Shown here: positions 9,405 through 18,357 of the stretch, piece by piece
Layout of the letters: every line of letters begins with the position of its first letter
How positions within the stretch are numbered: the first letter of the stretch is position 1
Assembly: GCF_000826685.1 (NCBI RefSeq)
Contig: NZ_JROO01000037.1
Span: forward strand, 1 to 64,000
Source: Streptomonospora alba
GTDB taxonomy: Bacteria > Actinomycetota > Actinomycetes > Streptosporangiales > Streptosporangiaceae
Direction of reading: 5' to 3'
Length of the DNA: 64,000 nucleotides
The notes under the pieces: model-generated
Database searches by the model: none
What the model saw: the letters and a program-made list of their open reading frames with translations, nothing else
Told to the model about the DNA's origin: nothing
Program-made: the position numbers and the translations under genes

Positions 9405-10715
9405 TCAGTCCCGGGCGGGCTCAGCGGCGCGCCGGGGCATCAGCACCGCCAGGCAGGCGAGGCTGAGCAGGCAGACGGCGAACAGGTAGCCGGTGATGGG
9501 CCAGGAGGACTGCCAGGCGGCGTAGAGGGCGGTGGCGGCGGTGGGCGCCAGGCCGCCGCCCAGGATCGAGCCGACCTGGTAGCCCAGGGAGGCGCCGCTG
9601 TAGCGCACCCTGGCGCTGAAGAGCTCGGAGAACAGCGCGGCCAGCGGGCCGTAGGTGGCGCCGAGGAAGAACGCGGCGCCCGCCATCGCGATCACGATCA
9701 GTCCGGTGTTCGCGGTGTCGATGAGCGGGAAGAACACCAGCACCCAGGCGGCCAGCCCGACCGATCCGCCCAGCAGCACCCGGCGCCGGCCCAGCCTGTC
9801 GCTCAGGGCCGAGGCCCACGGGATGGAGACCAGCCACACGAGCGCGCCCAGGAGGGTGATCCCCAGCATCAGGCTGCGGTCCAGGCCCAGCACGGTGGTG
9901 GTGTAGGACAGCGCGTAGGCCATGAAGATGTAGCCGACGGTGTTGTTGCCGATGAAGGCGCCGGCGGCGAGCAGCACCTGCTTGGGGTTGTGGCGCAGCA
10001 CCGCGGCGATGGGCATGCGGGCCTTGGCGCCGCTGCGGTCGACCGCCACGAAGTCGGGGCTCTCGCTGATGCGGAAGCGGATGAACAGGCCCACCGCCAC
10101 CAGTACCGCGCTGAGCAGGAACGGCACTCGCCATCCCCAGGCCATGAACGCCTCGTCGCTCACCGCCGAGGACATCGACAGGAAGACGATGTTGGCCAGG
10201 ATCAGCCCGCCGGGCACGCCCATCTGCGGGAAGCTGCCGTAGAAGCCGCGGCGGTGGCGCGGGGCGTGCTCGACGGCCATCAGCACGGCGCCGCCCCATT
10301 CGCCGCCCACGCCCAGGCCCTGGATGAAGCGGAGGACGACCAGCAGCACCGGCGCCCACACGCCGATGGTCTGGTAGGTGGGCAGCAGCCCGATGGCGAA
10401 CGTGGCCGCGCCCATCATGATCAGCGAGGTCACCAGCATGGATTTGCGGCCGATGCGGTCGCCGAAGTGGCCCATGACGACACCGCCCACAGGGCGGGCG
10501 AAGAAGCCCACGGAGAACGTGGCGAAGGCGGCCAGGGTGCCGGCCACCGAGGAGAACTCGGGGAAGAACAGCGGGCCGAACACGATCGCGGCGGCGCTGC
10601 CGTAGATGAAGTAGTCGTACCACTCCACGGCGGTGCCGATGAAGCTTGCTGAGGCGACCTTGAACGGGCTGACGGGGGCCGGTGCGGTGGACGCGGCCCG
10701 GGGCGTGGGGGGCAT
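9405..10715 (-). CDS. MFS transporter, metabolite:H+ symporter (MHS) family
   Basis: 436 aa, about 12 membrane segments. Family marks: SFIGTAVEWYDYFIYGSAAA at TM1, GHFGDRIGRKSML between TM2 and TM3, RFIQGLGVGGEWGGA in TM4. MHS members (ShiA, ProP, PcaT type) import organic acids with protons. As first gene of the homogentisate operon, it probably imports the aromatic acid (inference). ATG at 10715 chosen because the conserved TM1 begins about 25 residues later; an upstream open frame extends past the promoter. Confidence 0.93.
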   Translation of the reverse strand: MPPTPRAASTAPAPVSPFKVASASFIGTAVEWYDYFIYGSAAAIVFGPLFFPEFSSVAGTLAAFATFSVGFFARPVGGVVMGHFGDRIGRKSMLVTSLIMMGAATFAIGLLPTYQTIGVWAPVLLVVLRFIQGLGVGGEWGGAVLMAVEHAPRHRRGFYGSFPQMGVPGGLILANIVFLSMSSAVSDEAFMAWGWRVPFLLSAVLVAVGLFIRFRISESPDFVAVDRSGAKARMPIAAVLRHNPKQVLLAAGAFIGNNTVGYIFMAYALSYTTTVLGLDRSLMLGITLLGALVWLVSIPWASALSDRLGRRRVLLGGSVGLAAWVLVFFPLIDTANTGLIVIAMAGAAFFLGATYGPLAALFSELFSARVRYSGASLGYQVGSILGGGLAPTAATALYAAWQSSWPITGYLFAVCLLSLACLAVLMPRRAAEPARD

Positions 10716-10863
10716 GGCGGCACCTCGCAGATGTCGGCGGCGCCGGGCGGGCCGGCGCGGCTGGTCCTCGGGCTGGTGGTCGGTCGTCGCCGCGGTGCTC
10801 ACCGGCGGGACGGACCGGGTGCGCAGGAGCCCGGTGTGGGGTGGGCCACCGCTTCCCTCTAGG

Positions 10864-10877
10864 GTGATCCCGATCAC
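10864..10877. promoter_or_regulatory. Inverted repeat in the LysR/MHS divergent promoter region
   Basis: GTGATC-CC-GATCAC, a perfect 6-bp inverted repeat with a 2-bp centre, followed by a TGC-N9-GCA repeat at 10878-10892. It lies in the 209-bp gap between the divergent transporter and LysR genes, the usual place for LysR regulator binding; binding itself is inference. Confidence 0.5.
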
Positions 10878-10924
10878 TGCATTGGTAAAGCATAGGAAAC
10901 TTGGGAGTGGGATTGGCGGAACTT

Positions 10925-11863
10925 ATGAATCCTGCGCCGCGGTTCTCCCTGCGCCAGCTCGCCTATTTCGTCGCCATCGCCGAGGCCGGCACCATCAGCG
11001 AGGCCGCCCAGCGCCTGCACATCTCCCAGCCCGCGGTCTCGCTCGCGCTCAGCGACCTGGAGCGCGCGCTCAAAGTGCAGTTGTGTGTGCGCCGCAAGTC
11101 CCACGGCATCACGCTGACCCCCACGGGCACCCAGGTGCTGCGCCGCGCCCGCCAGCTGCTGCGCCAGGCCGAGGACCTGGAGGGCGAGGCAAGCGCGGGA
11201 GAGGGATCGCTGACCGGGGTGCTGTCGCTGGGGTGCTTCGTGACGCTGGCGCCCACGGTGCTGCCGCCGCTGCTGCAGGGCTTCTCCGCGCTGCATCCGG
11301 GGTTGACCGTGGACTTCGCCGAAGCCACCCAGGACGTGCTCCAGCGGCGCCTGCTCAGCGGCGAGTTGGATCTGGCGGTCATCTACGACATGGACGTGGT
11401 GCCGGAGATGGAGCGGGCCGAGCTGTTCACGATGCGTCCGCACATCCTGCTGCCGGCCGACCACCCGCTGGCCGATCGTCCCGCGGTGTCGCTGCACGAG
11501 CTGGCCCCCGAGCCCATGGTGCTGCTGGACGCCGCTCCCAGCTCCCACCACGCGCTGGGGCTGTGCCACGGTTTCGGAGTGGTGCCGCGGGTGCGCTACA
11601 GGCCCACCAGCTACGAGGTAGCCCGCGCTCTGGTCGGACGCGGCATGGGCTGGAGTATCCTCGTACAGCGCCCCTCCAACGACCGAACGTACGAGGGGTC
11701 GCGCGTGGTCATCAAGGAAATCGCCGAACCGGTGCGCGCCGAGGCGGTGCTGCTGGCGTGGCCGCGTGCGGTGCGGCTGAACCGCCGCGCCGAAGAGTTC
11801 CTGCGGTACTGCCGCGACGCCGCTCTGCCGACCGGAGCCCGGCCGGAGGCCTCTCAGGCGTAG
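10925..11863 (+). CDS. LysR-family transcriptional regulator of the homogentisate operon
   Basis: 312 aa. N-terminal winged HTH (LRQLAYFVAIAEAGTISEAA, then ISQPAVSLALSDLE) and a C-terminal periplasmic-binding-like effector domain. Divergent from the six-gene operon, so probably activates it in response to the aromatic substrate or an intermediate. Start: ATG 10925 gives the usual short lead before the HTH; GTG 10907 or TTG 10901 are also possible and would add 6-8 residues. Confidence 0.92.
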   Translation: MNPAPRFSLRQLAYFVAIAEAGTISEAAQRLHISQPAVSLALSDLERALKVQLCVRRKSHGITLTPTGTQVLRRARQLLRQAEDLEGEASAGEGSLTGVLSLGCFVTLAPTVLPPLLQGFSALHPGLTVDFAEATQDVLQRRLLSGELDLAVIYDMDVVPEMERAELFTMRPHILLPADHPLADRPAVSLHELAPEPMVLLDAAPSSHHALGLCHGFGVVPRVRYRPTSYEVARALVGRGMGWSILVQRPSNDRTYEGSRVVIKEIAEPVRAEAVLLAWPRAVRLNRRAEEFLRYCRDAALPTGARPEASQA

Positions 11864-12019
11864 CCGGGGCCGCCGCGGGCTGCGGAGCGGTGAGGGCGAT
11901 CGCACGGCCGCGCAGGGCCGTGTTCGGTCCGCACCGCGCCGTGGGAAGTGGGATCATTCCCTGGCGGCGCCTGCCGCCGACACCCGTTCACGCCGTACGC
12001 CCGCACGAGGAGTCCCGTC

Positions 12020-13756
12020 ATGGCCACACCCGCCGCCGCCGATGCCGTCCCCGGCTTCGCCGAACTGCCGCTGCGGGAGGAGCTTCTCGACGCACTCGCC
12101 CGGCTGGGCTACGAGGAGCCTACCCCCATCCAGCGCGAAGCCATTCCGCACGTGATCGAAAGGCGGGACCTGCTGGGCCAGGCGGCCACCGGCACCGGCA
12201 AGACCGCCGCGTTCGCGCTGCCGATCCTGCAGCGCATGGTCGAGCAGGGAGAGCAGCGCGAGGGCTCGGCGCCGATGGCCCTGGTGCTGGTGCCCACCCG
12301 CGAGCTGGCCGTTCAGGTCTGCGAGGCGGTACACCGCTACGGCCGCGACGTCGGCGTGCGGGTCCTGCCGGTCTACGGCGGCCAGCCGATCGGCCGCCAG
12401 ATCCGCAGCCTGGAGCGCGGCGTCGACGTGGTCGTGGCCACCCCGGGCCGGGCGCTGGACCACATGAACCGGGGCACGCTCGCGCTGGACGAGTTGGCGA
12501 TGACGGTGCTCGACGAGGCCGACGAGATGTTCGACATGGGCTTCGCCGAAGACATCGAAACCATCATGGAGGAGATCCCCGAGGGCTGCCAGACCGTGCT
12601 GTTCTCGGCGACGATGCCCCCACGCATCGAGCGGATGGCCAGCGGGAACCTCACCGACCCGGTGCGCATCCAGATCGCCCGGGAGACCAGCGCCGCCGGC
12701 GAGGCGCCGCTGGTGCGCCAGAGCGCCTACGTGGTGCCGCGTGCGCACAAGCCCGCCGCGATCGGGCGCCTGCTGGACGTGGAGTCGCCCACGGCCACCA
12801 TCGTCTTCTGCCGCACCCGCGAGGAGGTCGACCAGCTCTCCGAGGTGCTCAACGGGCGCGGCCACCGCTCCGAGGCGCTGCACGGCGGAATGAGCCAGGA
12901 GCAGCGCGACCGCACCCTGGGTCGGCTGCGCGCCGGCACCATCGACCTGGTCGTGGCCACCGACGTCGCCGCGCGCGGACTCGACATCGAGCACCTGTCG
13001 CACGTGGTCAACTACAACGTGCCCTCGGCGCCGGACTCCTACGTGCACCGCATCGGCCGGGTGGGCCGCGCGGGCCGCGAGGGGGTGGCCATCACGCTGG
13101 TGGAGCCGCGCGAGCACCGCATGCTCAAGGCCATCCGCCGCGCCACCGACTACACGATCACGGTGCAGAAGCTCCCCACGATCGCCGACATCCGCGCCCG
13201 CCGCCTGGAACTGACCACCGCGGCGCTGCGCGAGAGCCTGCTCGACGACGAGGCCGAGGACGACCGCGAGCACTTCCGCGTGGTCGTCGAGACGCTGGCC
13301 GACGAGTTCGACGTGATGGAGGTGGCGCTGGCGGCGGTCAAGCTCGCCCACGAGGCCTCCGGCGGCTCGGTCGACGAGGAGGAGGAGATCCCCGAGGTCA
13401 GCATCAAGCCCGAGCAGAAGGACAAGGGCCGCAAGCAGCGCGACAACGGCAAGCGCGGCCAGCGGTCCGAGGGCGGCGAGCAGCGCGGCGGGCGGGAGTC
13501 CACCGGAGGGATGACGCGCCTGTTCATCGGCGCCGGACGCGGGGCCAAGGTCCGTCCGCAGGACCTGGTGGGCGCGATCACCGGCGAGTCGGAACTGCGC
13601 GGCCGCGACATCGGCCACATCGAGATCGCCGAGCGGTTCTCCCTGGTCGAGGTGCCCGCCGCGTCCGCAGACGAGGTCATCTCGGCGCTGAAGAACACCA
13701 CCATCAAGGGCCGCAAGGCCCCGGTACGCCGCGACGCCAAGGAGTCCGCCAAGTAG
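12020..13756 (+). CDS. deaD: DEAD-box ATP-dependent RNA helicase
   Basis: 578 aa, cytoplasmic. Motifs in order: ATGTGKT (motif I, about residue 55), PTRELA (Ia), VLDEADEMFDMGF (DEAD, about 163), SAT (about 196), ARGLDIEHLSHVVNYNVP (V) and HRIGRVGRAGR (VI). A charged linker rich in Lys/Arg/Glu/Gly leads to a C-terminal DbpA-type RNA-binding domain (about 497-572), the CsdA/DeaD arrangement. Unwinds RNA in ribosome assembly and cold-adapted mRNA handling. ATG 12020 has GAGGAG upstream. Single-gene unit followed by a hairpin. Confidence 0.95.
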   Translation: MATPAAADAVPGFAELPLREELLDALARLGYEEPTPIQREAIPHVIERRDLLGQAATGTGKTAAFALPILQRMVEQGEQREGSAPMALVLVPTRELAVQVCEAVHRYGRDVGVRVLPVYGGQPIGRQIRSLERGVDVVVATPGRALDHMNRGTLALDELAMTVLDEADEMFDMGFAEDIETIMEEIPEGCQTVLFSATMPPRIERMASGNLTDPVRIQIARETSAAGEAPLVRQSAYVVPRAHKPAAIGRLLDVESPTATIVFCRTREEVDQLSEVLNGRGHRSEALHGGMSQEQRDRTLGRLRAGTIDLVVATDVAARGLDIEHLSHVVNYNVPSAPDSYVHRIGRVGRAGREGVAITLVEPREHRMLKAIRRATDYTITVQKLPTIADIRARRLELTTAALRESLLDDEAEDDREHFRVVVETLADEFDVMEVALAAVKLAHEASGGSVDEEEEIPEVSIKPEQKDKGRKQRDNGKRGQRSEGGEQRGGRESTGGMTRLFIGAGRGAKVRPQDLVGAITGESELRGRDIGHIEIAERFSLVEVPAASADEVISALKNTTIKGRKAPVRRDAKESAK

Positions 13757-13819
13757 CTGCGGGCGGGTGGCCGCGCGCCGGGCGGGTGGCCGCGCGCGGT
13801 GCACAACTGCGTGAGGGGC

Positions 13820-13854
13820 GGCCCGCCGGCGGTTCCGTCCCCCGCCGGCGGGCC
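13820..13854 (+). terminator. Hairpin terminator after deaD
   Basis: 13-bp perfect stem (13820-13832 with 13842-13854), 9-base loop, 64 bp after the deaD stop. No U tract, as is common in actinomycetes. Confidence 0.75.
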
Positions 13855-13971
13855 CTGGACCCCGAGCCCGGCCACCGCTGTCGGCCACGCGCCGACCGGA
13901 CGGCACCGACTCTCGCACGCGGGTCGGACATTCCCCGCCGCTCTCCCGCCCCCTTCCCGCGCCCCTTCCCG

Positions 13972-14034
13972 CGTTGATCTTGTACCTACGGACACCGGAA
14001 ATCGATTGCCGTCTCCGCAGGTACAAGATCAACG
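13972..14034. repeat. Long palindromic repeat, copy 1
   Basis: Outer arms of 16 bp are perfect (CGTTGATCTTGTACCT at 13972-13987 and its complement at 14019-14034); inner arms are imperfect (7 of 10) around a spacer AAATCGATTG. The outer arm matches copy 2 at 19945-20009 exactly. It lies between convergent genes, 47 bp past the stop of the minus-strand gene that ends at 14082. No transposase or other gene is attached. Confidence 0.85.
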
Positions 14035-14081
14035 GGCTTGAGGCGCGGGAGGAGGTGGAGGAGCGGAACGGGGGCGGGTCC

Positions 14082-14537
14082 TCAGACGGGCATCTTGCCG
14101 TGGAAGGCGAACGGCGCACCCAGCCCGGAGTCGTAGTCCTCGGAGAGCCGGACGGAGTAGAGGAACCGGTCCTCCTCGGCAGCCATCGCACAGGCCCCGC
14201 GCAAGGTGGTGGCCGTACCGGGCGGAACGTTCACGGCCACCCTGCCCGCCTTGTCGACTGCAGGAACGGTGTCGGCCCGGCGCGGGGGAAGACCCGTCCA
14301 GCACCGCGTCCTCGGGGCCAGGCGGATCGACGATCCGGACCCGTTCAGAATGTTCAGCGACCACGCGGCGTAGGGCGTGCCGTCGTGCCTGCCCCGGTCG
14401 AAGGAGATCAGCTGGACGGATACCCCGTTGGCGAAGCGGTGCGTCCGGTCGGCGGGCGTCAGCACCTTCACCGCCGCGAAGCAGCCGGCGGCCAGGATGA
14501 TGACGAGGGCTGCGCTCACGACTCCCTTCACCCGCAT
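14082..14537 (-). CDS. Small secreted or membrane-anchored protein, unknown function
   Basis: 151 aa. A hydrophobic N-terminal segment (residues about 6-24, ending LAAGC) is followed by a soluble domain with three Cys and Ser/Gly/Pro-rich loops. The LAAGC could be a weak lipobox, but the -3 residue is Ala rather than Leu, so a simple signal anchor is equally likely. The extracytoplasmic part resembles no family I can name. Monocistronic, with its own upstream region. Confidence 0.7.
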   Translation of the reverse strand: MRVKGVVSAALVIILAAGCFAAVKVLTPADRTHRFANGVSVQLISFDRGRHDGTPYAAWSLNILNGSGSSIRLAPRTRCWTGLPPRRADTVPAVDKAGRVAVNVPPGTATTLRGACAMAAEEDRFLYSVRLSEDYDSGLGAPFAFHGKMPV

Positions 14538-14833
14538 AGTCGGGCAAAGCTACCACTGCGCACGAGGCCCTGGAGTTCCGCAAGAAGGCGGCCCGCGCAG
14601 CGGTGGAATCGCGGCGACCGCGCCGCTCAGCCGGAACGGCGCCGCAGCGCCGCGACTCGCGATGCCCAGGCCCGTCGCGGGGCCGACCCTGCAGGTTCCT
14701 CGTTTCGCTCGTGCCAAGCGGACACCGGCCGAACGGATCCTGCCCGCGTATCGCCTGGTAGATGGGGTGCAGACACAGCCGCGTAGCGGCTCGCTTACAC
14801 ACGCATAACACCGCGGTGGATACGGTGAGGACA

Positions 14834-15370
14834 ATGACTACCAATTCCGAGACCGGCCAGGGCACGACAGCGGCTCCCGAGCCCTCCGATGCGTCGACCC
14901 CTGAAATGTCCGAACCCGAGCACAGTCCCGAAACCGTCGGCGACTCCGAAACCGACGGCGGTTTCGACGACGCCGAGGGGCTCGACACCGAATCCGGCGC
15001 GCGAACGCACAGCTTCGCACCGGCCCCGGGCGGGATCCTCTCCGCCGAAACCTTCGCCATCATCGGCCTGATGCTCGTCGGCGGCCTGCTGGCGGGATGG
15101 CGGGCCACCGAGGTGGTACCGAGCCTGCTGGCCCAGAGCCAGGAGGGCGTCATCGGCGGCATGATGATCGCCGAGGGCGCGGTCGCACTCCTGGCCGTCG
15201 TCTCCGGGGGGCTCAGCCTCGCGCTCGCCGACGCCTCCACACGGCCGTGGGCGCGGTGGATCGCGTCCGCGACCATCGCGGTGGGCGCGCTCTTGGTCCT
15301 CGTGGCGGCCGGAGCCTACTTGCAGGTTCCCGAGCCGCAGCCGCAGGTGCCCATGGCGCCGGGCTCCTGA
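14834..15370 (+). CDS. Three-TM membrane protein with acidic N-terminal tail, unknown function
   Basis: 178 aa. The first 60 residues are acidic and rich in Glu, Asp, Ser, Thr and Pro, probably disordered and cytoplasmic. Then three hydrophobic segments (around residues 72-88, 102-128, 138-158) and a short Pro-rich tail. ATG 14834 has GGTGAGG upstream; an earlier in-frame start would precede this site. No family recognised. Confidence 0.75.
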   Translation: MTTNSETGQGTTAAPEPSDASTPEMSEPEHSPETVGDSETDGGFDDAEGLDTESGARTHSFAPAPGGILSAETFAIIGLMLVGGLLAGWRATEVVPSLLAQSQEGVIGGMMIAEGAVALLAVVSGGLSLALADASTRPWARWIASATIAVGALLVLVAAGAYLQVPEPQPQVPMAPGS

Positions 15371-15371
15371 C

Positions 15372-15389
15372 CCGACCGGATGCGGTCGG
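15372..15389 (+). terminator. Short hairpin after the three-TM gene
   Basis: 7-bp stem CCGACCG / CGGTCGG with a GATG loop, starting 2 bp past the stop codon. Short, so only a modest candidate. Confidence 0.45.
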
Positions 15390-15526
15390 AGGTGCGGCCC
15401 GGCGGCCCGCAGTGCCGACAGCAGCGCGAGTCTCCGATCCCTGCGTGACCTCGCGGCACACACCGGCCGGCGGGCGCAGGCGGCAACGCTACGCCCACCG
15501 GCTGACGCGGGGTGCGCACGGGCCGC

Positions 15527-15988
15527 TCACTGAAGAGGCATGTCGACCCCGTGCTCGCTCTCGGGCCGCGGCCCGAAGATCCTCCGGTCGGCTTCGGCGA
15601 TCGCGACGTCGTTGATGCTCGCCTCCCGGCGCCGCATCAGCCCGTTGCCGTCGAACTCCCAGAGTTCGTTGCCGTAGCTGCGCCACCACTGGCCAGCGGT
15701 GTCGTGGCACTCGTACTGGAAGCGGACCGCGATGCGCTCGCCGTGGAAGCTCCACAGGCTCTTGCGGAGCGCGTAGTCCAACTCCCGCTCCCATTTGGCG
15801 GTCAGGAACGCGACGATCTCCTCGCGCCCGGCGAGGAACCGGTCGCGGTTCCGCCACACCGAGTCCGGCGTGTAAGCCAGGGCGACGCGCTCGGGGTCAC
15901 GGGTGTTCCACGCGTCCTCGGCGGCCTGGACCTTTCGCAGCGCGCTCTGCTCGTCGAACGGCGGATAGGGCGGTCGGGACTCGGGCAT
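15527..15988 (-). CDS. DUF1348 (NTF2/SnoaL-like) protein
   Basis: 153 aa, full length for DUF1348. Recognised by [18 protein letters not shown], the WRNRDRF segment and the run of Trp-rich strands ([24 protein letters not shown]). The NTF2-like cone fold suggests binding or turnover of a small hydrophobic molecule; the reaction is not known. ATG 15988 has GGAGG five bases upstream, preferred over the GTG 12 bases earlier. Divergent from a TetR gene whose likely operators lie directly in front of this gene, so it is probably TetR-controlled. Confidence 0.9.
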   Translation of the reverse strand: MPESRPPYPPFDEQSALRKVQAAEDAWNTRDPERVALAYTPDSVWRNRDRFLAGREEIVAFLTAKWERELDYALRKSLWSFHGERIAVRFQYECHDTAGQWWRSYGNELWEFDGNGLMRRREASINDVAIAEADRRIFGPRPESEHGVDMPLQ

Positions 15989-16004
15989 CGCAGCCTCCAC
16001 GGTG

Positions 16005-16020
16005 GAGAACGGTCGTTCTC
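16005..16020. promoter_or_regulatory. TetR operator candidate 1
   Basis: GAGAACG-GT-CGTTCTC, a 7-bp inverted repeat with a 2-bp centre, in the gap between the divergent DUF1348 and TetR genes. Confidence 0.75.
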
Positions 16021-16039
16021 GACAAGTGGGGCTACGCTA

Positions 16040-16055
16040 GAGAACGATCGTTCTC
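16040..16055. promoter_or_regulatory. TetR operator candidate 2
   Basis: GAGAACGATCGTTCTC, a perfect 16-bp palindrome with the same arms as the site 35 bp away (centre to centre). It lies 18 bp before the TetR start, so occupation should block the regulator's own transcription. Confidence 0.8.
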
Positions 16056-16073
16056 GATGTCAAGGAGCCCCCG

Positions 16074-16634
16074 ATGCCGACCCCGATCAGCGCGGAGCAG
16101 CGCCGTCAGGACCGCGATGTCCTGCTGGACGCCGCGGAGTCGCTCTTCTATGAGCGGGGCGTCCGGGCGGTCGGGATGGACGAGATCCGTTCGGCCGCCG
16201 GTCTGCCGCTGAAGCGGATCTACTCCTTGTTCGCCACCAAGGAGGAACTCGTCGTCGCGATGCTCCGGCGGCGCGACCGGCGGTGGCGAGGGAGCCTGGC
16301 CGACTACGTCGAACGGTTCGACGACCCGCGCGCCCGAGTCCTGGCGGTCTTCGACTGGCTCGGCCGGTGGTTCGCCGAGCCGGGGTTCCGCGGTTGCGCC
16401 TGGATCAACGCGCACGGGGAACTGGGGTCCTCCTCTCCGGCGGTCCTCGACGAGGTCCGCTCGCACAAGCGGGCCTTCCACGACCAGATCGCAGCATGGG
16501 TGCGGGAGACCGGAAGTCCGGCGGTCGAGCCGGTGTTCCTGCTCGCCGAAGGGGCCGTCGTCACCGCCGGCATCACCGGGGACCCCGCGCCGGCCGAGGA
16601 AGCGCGCGCCGCGGCCGAGGCCCTCCTCGGATGA
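16074..16634 (+). CDS. TetR-family regulator
   Basis: 186 aa. HTH: VGMDEIRSAAGLPLKRIYSLF, then ATKEELVVAML. The C-terminal domain includes GCAWINAHGEL, a pattern seen in TetR repressors of small-molecule detoxification genes. Good ribosome site (AAGGAG). Two matching palindromes in the divergent promoter support autorepression and control of the DUF1348 gene. Confidence 0.92.
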   Translation: MPTPISAEQRRQDRDVLLDAAESLFYERGVRAVGMDEIRSAAGLPLKRIYSLFATKEELVVAMLRRRDRRWRGSLADYVERFDDPRARVLAVFDWLGRWFAEPGFRGCAWINAHGELGSSSPAVLDEVRSHKRAFHDQIAAWVRETGSPAVEPVFLLAEGAVVTAGITGDPAPAEEARAAAEALLG

Positions 16635-16642
16635 GCTCCGGC

Positions 16643-16682
16643 AGCCGTCCCGGAACCGGCCCCCGCCGGTTCCGGGACGGCT
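16643..16682. terminator. Bidirectional hairpin between TetR and MFS genes
   Basis: 18-bp perfect stem (16643-16660 with 16665-16682) and a CCCC loop, 8 bp after the TetR stop and 20 bp after the stop of the convergent transporter gene. Confidence 0.88.
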
Positions 16683-16702
16683 CGTGCCGCGCGACCGCTC
16701 GC

Positions 16703-17944
16703 TCAGCGGGCGGAGCCGGCCCCGCTTCCGGCGGGGACGCCGGGCTCCACTTCCGGGCGGTCCTGGCGGCCCTGCTCCCCCGCCTCCGCCGCGTGCGGCG
16801 GCCGCGGGCGGTCCAGGTAGCCGGCGACGACGGCCAGGCACACGCCGACCGCCGCCATCGCGGCACCGGCCAGGGCGGGCGCGGTGTAGCCGAAGCCCGC
16901 GCCGATGACCGCACCGCCGATCCACGCGCCGAGCGCGTTGGCCATGTTGAACGCCGCGTGGTTGGAGGCCGAGGTGAGAGTGGGCGCGCGCTCGGCCTTG
17001 GCCATCAGGAAGACCTGGATGACGGTGCAGGTCGCGAAGGTCGCCACGCCGAGGGCGACCACGCCGATCGCCGCGGTCCAGGGGTTGTGTGCGGCGAAGG
17101 AGAACAGCAGCAGCACCACGGCCAGCGAGGTGAGCGAGCCGTAGACCGACGGGCGCAGTGCGCGGTCGGCGATCCTGCCGCCGATGAGTCCTCCCAGCGT
17201 CATACCGACGCCGAAGAGCGCGAGCACGCCGGTTACGCCCGCTTCGGAGAATCCGGCCAGCTCCTTCATCGTCGGCGCGATGTAGGTGTAGACCGCGAAC
17301 ACGCCCGAGCAGCCCAGCACGATCGTCATCAGGCCCAGGACGACCTGCCGGTTGGCCAGACCGGCCAGCTCGTGGCGCAGGCGCACGCCCTGCGGCTTGG
17401 GCAGTCGGGGTACGCACAGCGCGATCCCCGCCATGGCGACGAGCCCGATGACGGCGACGACGCCGAACGTGGCGCGCCAGCCCAGCTCCTGGCCGAGCCA
17501 GGTGCCGGCGGGCACCCCGACCACGTTGGCGATGGTCAGGCCGAGGAACACGCGGGCGACGTTGCGCGCCCGCCGCCCCGGCTCGGCCAGCTGCGCGGCG
17601 GCCACGGCCGCGGCGCCGAAGTAGGCGCCGTGCGGCAGCCCGGTGAGCACGCGGAACCCGAGTACGGCCCCGAACTCCGGGGCCAGGGCCGAGAGCAGGT
17701 TGCCGGCGGCGAAGACGCCCATGAAGAGCACCAGGGCGGTGCGGCGCGGAAGGCGGGTGCTGAGAACCGTCAGCAGCGGCGCGCCGATGACGACGCCGAT
17801 GGCGTAGCCGGCGATGAGGTTGCCGGCCGAGGAGACCGACACGTCCAGATCCGCGGAGACCTCGGGCAGCAGCCCCATGATGACGAACTCGGTGGTTCCG
17901 ATACCGAAGGCTCCGAGGGCCATGGCGAGCAGGGCAAGGCGCAT
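16703..17944 (-). CDS. MFS transporter, DHA1 family (AraJ/CmlA-like efflux)
   Basis: 413 aa, 12 predicted membrane segments. The N-terminus MALGAFGIGTTEFVIMGLLPE in TM1 and the motif-A and motif-C regions (RLPRRTAL; GVPAGTWLGQELGWR) mark the AraJ/CmlA-like drug and sugar efflux group. The C-terminal 35 residues are hydrophilic, Pro/Glu-rich. The exported compound is unknown. Monocistronic; upstream gap of 413 bp to the divergent PPOX gene. Confidence 0.92.
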   Translation of the reverse strand: MRLALLAMALGAFGIGTTEFVIMGLLPEVSADLDVSVSSAGNLIAGYAIGVVIGAPLLTVLSTRLPRRTALVLFMGVFAAGNLLSALAPEFGAVLGFRVLTGLPHGAYFGAAAVAAAQLAEPGRRARNVARVFLGLTIANVVGVPAGTWLGQELGWRATFGVVAVIGLVAMAGIALCVPRLPKPQGVRLRHELAGLANRQVVLGLMTIVLGCSGVFAVYTYIAPTMKELAGFSEAGVTGVLALFGVGMTLGGLIGGRIADRALRPSVYGSLTSLAVVLLLFSFAAHNPWTAAIGVVALGVATFATCTVIQVFLMAKAERAPTLTSASNHAAFNMANALGAWIGGAVIGAGFGYTAPALAGAAMAAVGVCLAVVAGYLDRPRPPHAAEAGEQGRQDRPEVEPGVPAGSGAGSAR

Positions 17945-18357
17945 GGTGGCTCAGCCTTTCGCTGGCGGTGGATTCGCGCGGTACGGACGCCGCCGCCCGC
18001 AGCAGTGCGATGTGCGGGGCGAGGAGCGTCGGGTGCAGGAGGAAACGGTGGCCCCCGGGCAGCCGGCGGTCCGCTCACCGCTGCGGCCCCGGATTCCGAC
18101 GAGGCCTTCCGAAGGGGTCTCTTCCAGACAACCACGGTCACCTAGCACGTGCCAACAGGATCGGCGGGGAGATTGCCGCGGGCGGCGATGATGTCGGTCA
18201 CGAGGGCGTGAGACGTGCTTCGCGCAGGGCGGCCGGAGCAGGGAGCACGGAGCGCGGAGTGATCCGTCCCCCGGCGGCGGAGGGAGGCGAGGCGGCCCAC
18301 CGCGCTCCGCTTCACACGGCAGGGAATAGCCCGCCCCGGCCCGCGATTGGACCTGAT
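17945..18357. other. Intergenic region between divergent MFS and PPOX genes
   Basis: 413 bases. Frames here are short and lack coding-like composition. No inverted repeat beyond chance was noticed. Must hold both promoters. Confidence 0.4.

Larger units (their letters stand above)
13757..14081. other. Intergenic region between convergent deaD and a small membrane-protein gene
   Basis: 325 bases holding the deaD hairpin and palindromic repeat copy 1; no gene is supported. Confidence 0.6.

Noticed and set aside
8262-10652. Long plus-strand open frame (796 codons) opposite the homogentisate operon
   Set aside because: Gly/Ala/Arg/His-rich translation without domains; an antisense shadow of real genes caused by high third-position GC.
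10633-13977. 1114-codon plus-strand frame across the LysR and helicase genes
   Set aside because: Arg/Gly/Ala-rich and out of frame with both genuine genes; no start or ribosome site.
13972-14034. Palindromic repeat copy 1 as an ordinary terminator only
   Set aside because: It could terminate the gene ending at 14082, but the exact 16-bp arm match with copy 2 shows it is a repeat element, so it was listed as such.
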